NCBI GenBank assembly: GCA_038210245.1
Contig: JBBQWW010000038.1
Coordinates: forward strand, 1-31,438
Direction: 5' to 3'
DNA: 31,438 nucleotides
Source: Bog-756 sp038210245
GTDB lineage: Bacteria > Actinomycetota > Acidimicrobiia > Acidimicrobiales > RAAP-2
This document shows, piece by piece, positions 14,757-21,373 of the stretch. The first letter of the stretch is position 1. Every line of letters begins with the position of its first letter. The position numbers and the translations under genes are program-made. Below the pieces are notes generated by a model. The model was not told where the DNA came from and ran no database searches. It saw only the letters and a list, made by a program, of their open reading frames with translations.

Positions 14757-14835
14757 GTAGCCAAACGAGAGTCGATGCCCGTTCTCCGTGCTAGCTGAGC
14801 TGGATGAGATGTCTACCCTCCCGTCAACCTAGGCG

Positions 14836-15354
14836 TCACAACCAGTACAGCAGCTTTCCTTCGTGGCTTGCCTGGAAGCCGTGATTTTCGAGCAGCTGGC
14901 GGAGTGCCTCTCCACCGCCAGCCTCGACCAGCTCGATACCGTCGGAGCGAAGCAGCATCAGCGCACCCTCTAGCAACCTCCGGATCATCTCCGGTTGGCG
15001 GTCAGGGCCGTCGATCGAGAGGAAGACCAGCCGGGCGCGGTGGTCGTTCTCGACCTTTTCGAAGACCGCAACAGCCATGGGGACTGACGATGGTTCCCCG
15101 GCCAGGTCGGTCAACACGAACAGGCCTCCCGTGGCCGCGTGCCGGTCGAGATCCCATTTCGCCACCGGCCCGAATCCGGGGGTCGCCCGCCCCGCTCCGA
15201 TGTTGTCCACGTCGCTGGGCGTCAACGCTTCGCTTGGAACGCGCCGGACCAGCAGTGAGACGGACTGGCTGCTGGCTTCGTACGGAACGGGATCCATCGA
15301 AGCCCACACTTGCGCCCGCCACTTGATTCCGGCTTGGTCCCCACTTGGCCCCAT
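14836..15354 (-). CDS. Hypothetical protein, possibly GNAT-like C-terminal half
   Basis: Up to 172 residues from ATG 15354; ATG 15297 (153 residues) is equally possible and neither has a good ribosome binding site. The first half is neutral and unrecognised (SVSLLVRRVPSEALTPSDVD). The second half alternates strands and helices: VPMAVAVFEKVENDHRARLV, a helix EMIRRLLEGALMLLRSDGI, then LRQLLENHGFQ and a last strand. This order and the ENHGF turn recall the end of the GNAT fold, but the acetyl-CoA loop is not evident, so the call is tentative. It lies about 80 bases upstream of the large regulator on the same strand and may be cotranscribed with it. It is divergent from the beta-lactamase-like gene. 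Confidence 0.55.
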   Translation of the reverse strand: MGPSGDQAGIKWRAQVWASMDPVPYEASSQSVSLLVRRVPSEALTPSDVDNIGAGRATPGFGPVAKWDLDRHAATGGLFVLTDLAGEPSSVPMAVAVFEKVENDHRARLVFLSIDGPDRQPEMIRRLLEGALMLLRSDGIELVEAGGGEALRQLLENHGFQASHEGKLLYWL

Positions 15355-15550
15355 GACCTAGTCGGGACCCCGGTGGCTGCCAAGTGGCGGGGTTGATGCT
15401 GATCGGGTCCCGCCGAGAGGAGCCGCAATGTTCAACCGCCGAACCACCCGTCAGCTTCCACCCCATTTGCCCCACGACGAGGCGCGCCGTCAACCACGGT
15501 CCCAAGTTCCCATCAACCATGACCAATCAAAATCACAAGGAGATTGTCCC

Positions 15551-16831
15551 TTGAATCGTCAACTGGAAGGAAATCACCGGAACACCACAACCAACGCGAG
15601 GTGGATCGGCATGATCGGCGCCCTGGCGTTGACAGGAGTTCTCCTGGCGGCTTGCGGATCGAGCAGTGCTGCTACCGGGTCGCCAGCGGGCGGAGGCGCC
15701 GTCAGCAGGCCACTTGACCCATCAACATTGGCCAAGGTCAGACAAACCGTCCGTCAGTTCCAGAACACGAATCGCTCCCCCGGTGTCCTGGTCGGCATCT
15801 GGAGCCCAAAGGGAACGTTCGTCAGCGCCTCGGGCGTTGCTGATCTCACAACTGGAAGGCCACTCACTACCAATATGCAGTTCAAGCTCGCCAGTCAGAC
15901 CAAGGCCTTCACGGGCGATCTCATTCTCCAGCTGGTTGGAGAGGGGAAGGTGTCGCTCTCCGACCACATCTCCAAGTGGGTGGCTGGCGTGCCCAACGGT
16001 GACCAGATCACGATCCGAGAACTCCTGACCATGACCAGCGGTCTCAGCACCGGTTTCCTGCTCCAGGAGGCCAACGTGAACAAGCTGGCGACTGGATGTA
16101 CCGAACAGGACGTACTCGCGGCCGGCGCGTCGGAGCCCGCCGTGGCGGCGCCCGGCACCAAGTGGTCCTACAGCAACTATGGCTACGACCTACTGGGACG
16201 GGTGGTGGAACTGACCACCGGCCAGAACATCAGTTCGGCCGTTCAACAGCGCATTCTCGAGCCCCTCGGGATGCACCGCACCCTCCTTCCCACTTCGGGG
16301 AACGGCCTGAGTGAGCCTTACGCTCACGGATACGGAACCGGAGGGGTCGCTTCCGCTCTGGCACCTGCCGTCGCCTCGGACGACGGCACCGCCCTGCAAC
16401 AGTCGTGCGTCGGAGCATCGGGAGCCATGGTTTCCACCCTCTCGGATCTGCACATCTGGTCCCAGGCCATGGCAACCGGCGCCCTGCTCAAGCCGGCAGT
16501 CTGGAGCGAGGCCCAGAAGAATCTGATCCCCTACGCCTTCTCCGACAACTACAACGGTCCCGGCCGCTGGCTCCAAGGGCTGGGCTTTGTCGAGACTGGC
16601 GGGTTCATCGGCAAAGAGGGCAGTTTCCCAGGCTACGAATCGATCACCATGTACTCCCCTTCTCGACACACGACGATCGAGGTCGTGTCCACCAGGCAGC
16701 CCAATGCCATCACCCCCACGCGGATGTTGCAGGCCCTCGCAATGGATGTCTTTGGCACCAATATCGGCTTCGGGCTCACGTACGCGCAAGCCATGGCTCC
16801 CAGTTACACCGGGCTGCCGTCGGAGGATTGA
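15551..16831 (+). CDS. Secreted class C beta-lactamase-like serine hydrolase (lipoprotein)
   Basis: About 426 residues if started at TTG 15551, which follows AAGGAGA (15537-15543) by seven bases. An in-frame ATG at 15428 also has AGGAG but would put 75 residues before the lipobox, too long for a signal peptide. From TTG, a basic N-region leads to a hydrophobic core and the lipobox LLAAC with Cys 35. The SxxK motif is SQTK (Ser 115, Lys 118), the Y-x-N motif is YSN (Tyr 207, Asn 209), and GKEGSFPGY near residue 340 stands in for the usual H/K-x-G box. The family includes D-Ala-D-Ala carboxypeptidases, esterases and class C beta-lactamases; this protein could be any. A surface-anchored hydrolase is the safe call. 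It faces away from the regulator genes. Confidence 0.85.
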   Translation: MNRQLEGNHRNTTTNARWIGMIGALALTGVLLAACGSSSAATGSPAGGGAVSRPLDPSTLAKVRQTVRQFQNTNRSPGVLVGIWSPKGTFVSASGVADLTTGRPLTTNMQFKLASQTKAFTGDLILQLVGEGKVSLSDHISKWVAGVPNGDQITIRELLTMTSGLSTGFLLQEANVNKLATGCTEQDVLAAGASEPAVAAPGTKWSYSNYGYDLLGRVVELTTGQNISSAVQQRILEPLGMHRTLLPTSGNGLSEPYAHGYGTGGVASALAPAVASDDGTALQQSCVGASGAMVSTLSDLHIWSQAMATGALLKPAVWSEAQKNLIPYAFSDNYNGPGRWLQGLGFVETGGFIGKEGSFPGYESITMYSPSRHTTIEVVSTRQPNAITPTRMLQALAMDVFGTNIGFGLTYAQAMAPSYTGLPSED

Positions 16832-17009
16832 GGCCTGGGGTCTCCCAGGTGATTCGGATATGGCTCAGGTCGAATCGGCCGTCGAGACCTGGCTTGCGAT
16901 CCCGAGCTTCGCCGCAAAAGGCAAAACGCATCGCGGCCAACGACTCCGGGATGGAGAAGGTCTGCTGCCGATCTAGTTGATGGTGTCGACCAAACCGACT
17001 GCAGACCCG
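16832..17009. other. Gene-poor stretch upstream of the tRNA fragment
   Basis: About 180 bases without a supported gene. A 38-codon ATG frame at 16859 lacks a ribosome binding site and resembles nothing. The segment that should hold the 5' half of the tRNA (about 16966-17009) does not fold into acceptor, D or anticodon arms, so the junction of whatever replaced the tRNA 5' half lies here. Confidence 0.4.
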
Positions 17010-17042
17010 AGGTCCTCAGTTCAAATCTGGGCAGCCCGACCA
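17010..17042 (+). pseudogene. tRNA 3' fragment (tRNA-Pro-like), probable integration scar
   Basis: The variable loop AGGTC (17010-17014), T-arm CTCAG-TTCAAAT-CTGGG (17015-17031, five pairs including one G-U), 3' acceptor strand CAGCCCG (17032-17038), discriminator A and encoded CCA (17039-17042) are in perfect tRNA order. The matching 5' acceptor strand CGGGCTG is not found at the expected place and the anticodon arm cannot form. The CAGCCCG-ACCA end and T-loop resemble tRNA-Pro. Elements that integrate into tRNA genes leave such 3' pieces at their far end. Confidence 0.6.
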
Positions 17043-17055
17043 TGAAGGTGTAGCC

Positions 17056-17081
17056 AAGGGGCCGTCTACGGACGGCCCCTT
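17056..17081 (+). terminator. Rho-independent-type terminator after the tRNA fragment
   Basis: AAGGGGCCGTC (17056-17066), loop TACG, then GACGGCCCCTT (17071-17081): a perfect 11-bp stem with a stable tetraloop, followed by TGTGCTTTC. It sits 13 bases after the CCA, the normal place for a tRNA terminator, and supports a former tRNA gene here. Confidence 0.75.
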
Positions 17082-17276
17082 GTGCTTTCCCGTTGGTGGT
17101 GCCCAAAGGGAACTGCCCCGCTGGATCCCGGGCAGTGATCCAGCAGTACTTGACCGGACCACTCCTCGAATAGAGATATCAATCCTTCGTTTCGTCTGGC
17201 TGAACTATTGCGAGGACGTGCCGTTCCGCCGTTCTCGGAGCGCGGCTCGGCGGTCAGGCGATCTGAATTACTGATC

Positions 17277-17303
17277 GGGGTTCGAACATAGTCCCATCAC
17301 TTC
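17277..17303 (+). repeat. CATAGTCCC repeat, copy B
   Basis: GGGGTTCGAACATAGTCCCA followed by TCACTTC. It shares G-G-G-G-x-TCGAACATAGTCCCAT-x-AC with copy C, 120 bases downstream in the same orientation. The reverse strand reads as a Shine-Dalgarno-like run, then ATGGGACTATG. Confidence 0.6.
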
Positions 17304-17395
17304 TCTAAGCATCGATCCCCGGATTACCGTGGTGCCCGAATTCCGAAGCAAACGCGACTGACATGCCACGTTTGCCCTAGTCACAGGGCCCACAA

Positions 17396-17425
17396 GGGGC
17401 TCGAACATAGTCCCATAACCTCCAC
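17396..17425 (+). repeat. CATAGTCCC repeat, copy C
   Basis: GGGGCTCGAACATAGTCCCA then TAACCTCCAC. It is same-oriented with copy B (17277) and copy A (10875). The 17304-17395 gap between B and C holds no supported gene. Confidence 0.6.
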
Positions 17426-17499
17426 CGAATCGACGGCGGATCCACAGGTTCTGACCCTCGCACGGCGCACCGCCCGACCGCCGTCTACGGTCGCGGCTC

Positions 17500-17601
17500 A
17501 TGTCAGTGGAGGTCCTGTTGATTGAGCTCGTTGGGGAGCGTGCCCGGGTCGCTGGCGAATTGTCACGCGGCAAGGGAAAGCTCACTTGGTGGTGTCGATG
17601 A
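17500..17601 (+). CDS. Possible 33-aa leader ORF coupled to the ERCC4-Lsr2 gene
   Basis: ATG 17500 opens 33 codons (MSVEVLLIELVGERARVAGE, then a basic tail ending WWCR) and its TGA (17599-17601) overlaps the next gene's ATG (17598) as ATGA. A TACGGT box at 17486-17491, eight bases upstream, fits leaderless transcription; no Shine-Dalgarno is present. The first 20 residues could form an amphipathic helix. It may be only a translational coupler or a real small partner of the nuclease. Support is limited to the overlap and codon phase. Confidence 0.4.
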   Translation: MSVEVLLIELVGERARVAGELSRGKGKLTWWCR

Positions 17602-18569
17602 CTGAACTGCTGATCGTCAGCAACCCCGACCCCGATTCACGCCTGCCCTATCTGATGCGGGTTCCGTTGGGCGAAGGCCTGGTGTTCCGTACCGCAGGCA
17701 CATGGCCGCGGACAAAGGTACTGTTCTGTTACCCGGTTCCGATAGACGAGTGGCCCAGCGTGCCCGAGATCGTGGAGCAAGTGCCGGTGCGCTCGTGTGT
17801 TCGTCGCGGGGCGTCGATCGATCTCGTACTCGCTCGCGGCAGGGAGAACCGTTCGCAGCTGGTGTTCACGACCGCTCGTGGTCGAGATGCGGTGTTCTGG
17901 CAGTCTCCACGCACTCGGAAGCAAGCCCGACCGAATGTACGGGTCCCGACCGCTCGCGCTGGTGGCATCGGCGACCTACAGATCATCGTCGACTCCCGGG
18001 AGCGCTACGCCTACCGCTTCACCGGCCAGCAAGTCCACACCACCAAACGGTCGCTTCCTTGCGGCGACTACGGCCTGGAACTCGATGGTCGGCTGGTCGC
18101 AGCAGTGGAACGCAAATCGCTTCCCGATCTCGTCTCCAGCCTGACCAACAGCACGCTGCGTTTCGCCATCGCCGAACTGGCCTCCTTGCCGCTCGCTGCC
18201 GTTGTGGTCGAGGAGCGCTACTCGCAGGTCTTCAAGCTCGACCGCATCCGCCCGGCCGTGGTTGCTGACGGACTCGCCGAACTACAGGTCCGCTGGCCTG
18301 GCGTCCCGATCGTGTTCTGCGAAACTCGCCCACTCGCCGAAGAGTGGACCTACCGCTATCTCGCAGCAGCCCACGCCTGGGCGAGGAGCGAATCCGCCGC
18401 CGCCGCCCGCATCGGCGTCGAACCTGCCGATGGGGGCGTGCTTGCCGTAGCCGAACCTCCTACGAGCGAGGTCCGAGCGTGGGCCCGCTCCGTGGGGCTG
18501 CCCGTCGCCAGGCAGGGCCGCCTACGACCCGAGATTGCCCAGGCCTGGTCCGACGCTCACCGGCCGTAA
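17598..18569 (+). CDS. ERCC4-domain nuclease with Lsr2-like C-terminal DNA-binding tail
   Basis: 323 residues from ATG 17598, which overlaps the stop of the 33-codon ORF; TTG/GTG codons at 17586-17592 are alternatives. Residues 1-110 are an unrecognised domain. The ERCC4 nuclease core spans about 125-260: IIVDSRERYAYRF (Asp 132, Arg 134, Glu 135), the GDYGLELDG turn, then AAVERKSLPDLVSSL with the catalytic Glu-Arg-Lys at 171-173 and the following Asp. XPF/Mus81-type cores with this motif cut branched or flap DNA. The last 35 residues (SEVRAWARSVGLPVARQGRL and on) match the Lsr2 C-terminal domain, which binds the minor groove of AT-rich DNA; the usual R-G-R is Q-G-R here. The fusion suggests a nuclease directed to AT-rich, foreign-like DNA (inference). 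Confidence 0.8.
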   Translation: MTELLIVSNPDPDSRLPYLMRVPLGEGLVFRTAGTWPRTKVLFCYPVPIDEWPSVPEIVEQVPVRSCVRRGASIDLVLARGRENRSQLVFTTARGRDAVFWQSPRTRKQARPNVRVPTARAGGIGDLQIIVDSRERYAYRFTGQQVHTTKRSLPCGDYGLELDGRLVAAVERKSLPDLVSSLTNSTLRFAIAELASLPLAAVVVEERYSQVFKLDRIRPAVVADGLAELQVRWPGVPIVFCETRPLAEEWTYRYLAAAHAWARSESAAAARIGVEPADGGVLAVAEPPTSEVRAWARSVGLPVARQGRLRPEIAQAWSDAHRP

Positions 18570-18752
18570 GGAAGTTGTGTTGGGTTGCCCAGGTCGACGC
18601 GTCAGCCTGACAGACAGGGCTCATGCCTTCGGAGTGAAAGGCCGAAGAATATCGAAAGGTGTCGAACCTGTTGAACCGCAATCTTTGCCAGTTCCGCAGG
18701 ACGACCGAAGTGAGTTGGGTCCCAGGCGGGGAACCTGGGAAGAACGGCGACC

Positions 18753-19310
18753 GTGAAGCTGGCAACCTTCTGTGCAGGTGAGGAACTCCACGTCGGAGTA
18801 GTGGTGGACGAAGACATGTGCGACATAGCGCTTGCCGAGTCGAGTATCGCCACCATGATTGATGCTGTGGAAGCTGGACAGGAGGACATCCAGGGCCTAA
18901 TCCCCAAAGCAACCAAGACACCCCTGCACCAGGTGCGTCTGGCGCCGCCAACTCCCAGACCCCCGAAATTCCTGGCCATCGGTTACAACTACAGCGCCCA
19001 CCTGGAGGAGACCGGGATGGCGAGGCCGACCAGGCAGGTGTGGTGCAACAAGCAACAGACATCGATCGTCGGGCCCGGCGATCCGGTGGAGGTGCCGAAG
19101 GTCGCTCCCGACGCCACCGACTACGAAAGTGAGTTGGGCCTGGTGATCGGAAAGCGCGGTAAGAACGCCCCCAATGACGTGAAGGCAGTATTGGAAGTCG
19201 TGGCCGGATTCACCATTGTCAACGACGTGGCTGCCTCCACTCCAGCCGTACGGTGGAGCACCTCGCAGGCTTCAGCAACATGCGAGATCCAGGCAGAGTT
19301 CGACGCCTGA
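18753..19310 (+). pseudogene. Fumarylacetoacetate hydrolase-family gene, 3' truncated
   Basis: From GTG 18753 the protein follows the FAH/DUF2437 plan for about 160 residues: an N-terminal cap, then KFLAIGYNYSAHLEETGMAR, the metal-site region DYESELGLVIGKRGKN, and VVAGFTIVNDVAA. Family members are about 280-300 residues and continue with an SxR/KSFDT block and a TGTPAG loop. Here the match stops at residue 163 and a foreign tail runs to TGA 19308-19310 (185 aa in all). Neither other frame restores the family sequence downstream, so it is a deletion or rearrangement rather than a simple frameshift. The metal-binding core is incomplete, so the product is unlikely to be an active hydrolase. The next gene converges on it. 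Confidence 0.7.
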
Positions 19311-19402
19311 CTGGTCCTCGAAACTCCACGCCGATCCCAACGGGCGTACGTACCAGAGAGTGTCGCCGTGAAGGTCAGACCCGTGGGACTACCGCTCGCG
19401 AC

Positions 19403-21214
19403 TCACTGGTTCTCGGACTCGTCCGTTCTCTGCACCTCGACCCCGGTGAAATCGGGCGCCTGGCGCCAACGCTCGAGGTAGCCGACGTAGTCGAGCAGAC
19501 TCCCGGAGTAGGTGAGATTGCGGGCCGCCCGGGTGTCGATGGTCTGCTGCTCGCTGTTGTAGAAGCTGGGCGTGCAGTTCATGAAGTAGCGGGCGCCGGC
19601 GCTGCCGACTGCGTGGAGCACCGAGAGCCACGCTTCCTCCGCGTCCTCCTCCGGCTCGATGACGGCGATCCCCCGCTCGACGCAGGCTTCCACGACGTGG
19701 GCCACGTGCTTGGCCGACTCGGAGAGCAGGTGCGAGAAGTTCGTGCCGAACCCCCCTTGGACCAGGCTGATCAGAAGCAGGTTGGGGAACCCACTGGCCA
19801 GTACCCCGTGCAGGGTGTGGGCGCCCTTGGCCCACCGCTCGGAGAGAGCGACTCCGTGACGCCCCCGTGGATCGAAGCCGAGCCGCTGGTGCAGATCCGT
19901 GGTGACCTCGAAGCCGGAGGCGTAGACGAGCAGGTCCACCGGATACTCGACACCGTTCGCCACCGGGCCACGCGGGGTGATCTCATCGACCCCCCGTCCA
20001 TCGGTGTCCACCAGGCGCACGTTGGGCCGGTTGAACGCCGGCAGGTAGTCGTCGTGGAAGCACACCCGCTTGCAGTGCTTGCCCCAGTAGGGCTTGAGCT
20101 TCTCGGCCGTCTCGGGGTCCTCCACGATCCGGTCGACGCGTCGTCGTATGGCCTCCATGGCCTCGAAGTCGGACCGTTCCAGTGCCTCGGCCTCCTCCTC
20201 CGACTCCGGGGCCCGCTGTGTGTCGACCCACATCAGCTCCGTCCAGCCGTCACCCACCAGGTCCACCTCGGGCTGGGCGCCCGTCACCGCCTGGGTGAAG
20301 TTGATGATCCGATCCTGCTGCCAGCCCGGTGGGAGGCTCTCGAACCACTTCACGTCGGTGGGCCGCTGATTGCGGACACCCACGGCGGCGGGAGTGCGCT
20401 GAAAGACGTAGAGCTCCTTGGCCCTCCGGGCGATCTGAGGCACCACCTGCACGGCGGTGGCGCCGGTACCGATGATGCCGACCCGCAAGTCAGCGAGGCC
20501 GTCCATCGGCTCGGTGGGACTGCCGCCGGTGATGCGGTAGTCCCAGCGGCTGGTGTGGAAGGCCTGGCCTTCGAACGTCTCGATCCCGGGAATTCCCGGC
20601 AGTTTGGCTTTGTGCAGGATGCCGCCGGCCAACACCAGAAAACGGGCCGAGAGCCGATCGCCCCGGCTGGTGGCGACCTGCCAGCGCCCGGTCGCCTCGT
20701 CCCACTCGGCCGCCTCGACGTCGGTCTGGAAGAGCGCCCGGGGATAGAGGTCGAACGTGCGGCCCAGCCGCCTGCAGTACTCGAAGATCTCTGTGGCGCT
20801 GGCGTACCGCTCGGACGGCATGAAGCCCGTCTCCTCGAGGAGCGGAAGGTACGTGTAGGACTCCACGTCACACATGCAGCCCGGGTACCGGTTCCAGTAC
20901 CAGGTGCCGCCGAAGTCACCCCCCTTCTCGATGATCCGGACGTCGCTTATCCCGTGCTTGGCCAGGTCGATGGCCGTCAGCATGCCGGCGAACCCGCCAC
21001 CCACGATCACCACCGTGGTCTCCTCCACCACCGGATCCCGGGTGAATCCGGGCTCGACGAACGGGTCCCGGTCCAACGCCTCGAACTCGCCCCGCAGCTC
21101 CCGCCACTGGGCCATGCCCTCGGGGCGCAGGCGCTTCTGCTGCTCCTCCCGGTACCGCCGACGAAGATCGTCGGTCGAGGGGCCTGCTGGGCCATCGTCC
21201 TGCTCCATTGCCAC
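19403..21214 (-). CDS. Type I Baeyer-Villiger flavin monooxygenase
   Basis: 603 residues from GTG 21214 (ATG 21208 is two codons later), with a purine-rich AGGGGAAG upstream. After a 65-residue charged N-terminal arm comes the FAD Rossmann motif VVIVGGGFAGMLTAIDLAKHG (Gly 72-77), then GGTWYWNRYPGCMCD. The Baeyer-Villiger fingerprint F-x-G-x3-H-x3-W-D is FEGQAFHTSRWD (214-225), and the NADPH Rossmann motif is VGIIGTGATAVQ (245-256). These enzymes insert oxygen next to a ketone using NADPH and O2, giving esters or lactones. The long N-terminal extension resembles the cyclododecanone/steroid-type subgroup, but the substrate is not certain. It is intact and probably transcribed alone, 160 bases after the FUSC gene. 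Confidence 0.92.
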   Translation of the reverse strand: MAMEQDDGPAGPSTDDLRRRYREEQQKRLRPEGMAQWRELRGEFEALDRDPFVEPGFTRDPVVEETTVVIVGGGFAGMLTAIDLAKHGISDVRIIEKGGDFGGTWYWNRYPGCMCDVESYTYLPLLEETGFMPSERYASATEIFEYCRRLGRTFDLYPRALFQTDVEAAEWDEATGRWQVATSRGDRLSARFLVLAGGILHKAKLPGIPGIETFEGQAFHTSRWDYRITGGSPTEPMDGLADLRVGIIGTGATAVQVVPQIARRAKELYVFQRTPAAVGVRNQRPTDVKWFESLPPGWQQDRIINFTQAVTGAQPEVDLVGDGWTELMWVDTQRAPESEEEAEALERSDFEAMEAIRRRVDRIVEDPETAEKLKPYWGKHCKRVCFHDDYLPAFNRPNVRLVDTDGRGVDEITPRGPVANGVEYPVDLLVYASGFEVTTDLHQRLGFDPRGRHGVALSERWAKGAHTLHGVLASGFPNLLLISLVQGGFGTNFSHLLSESAKHVAHVVEACVERGIAVIEPEEDAEEAWLSVLHAVGSAGARYFMNCTPSFYNSEQQTIDTRAARNLTYSGSLLDYVGYLERWRQAPDFTGVEVQRTDESENQ

Positions 21215-21373
21215 CGCTCTTCCCCTGGGACCGCACCGGCCGACTCGGTCAGTTACGGGGACGATCCTGCCATGCCGAGAGGCCTCGCCATGACGGCCGG
21301 CCGGCCCCCGACCCGGTCACCGCGCCCCTCCGACCCCGGCCATCGCCCCTCCCCATGGGGGCGACTCGGGCCG

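Noticed and set aside
16966..17042. A complete tRNA gene
   Set aside because: The 5' acceptor strand, D arm and anticodon arm cannot be formed from the bases upstream. A CGGGCTG at about 16811 is far away and inside the lipoprotein gene, so it is a coincidence.
16804..17106. Minus-strand frame beginning near VGLPRFELRTSG
   Set aside because: This peptide comes from reading the tRNA 3' end backwards, a familiar artefact of frames over tRNA genes. It instead supports the tRNA fragment.
17268..17585. A 105-codon minus-strand frame over the CATAGTCCC repeats
   Set aside because: Its recurring peptides (GTMFEP, VMGLCSNP) come from translating the DNA repeats. It lacks a ribosome binding site and spans unrelated intergenic segments.
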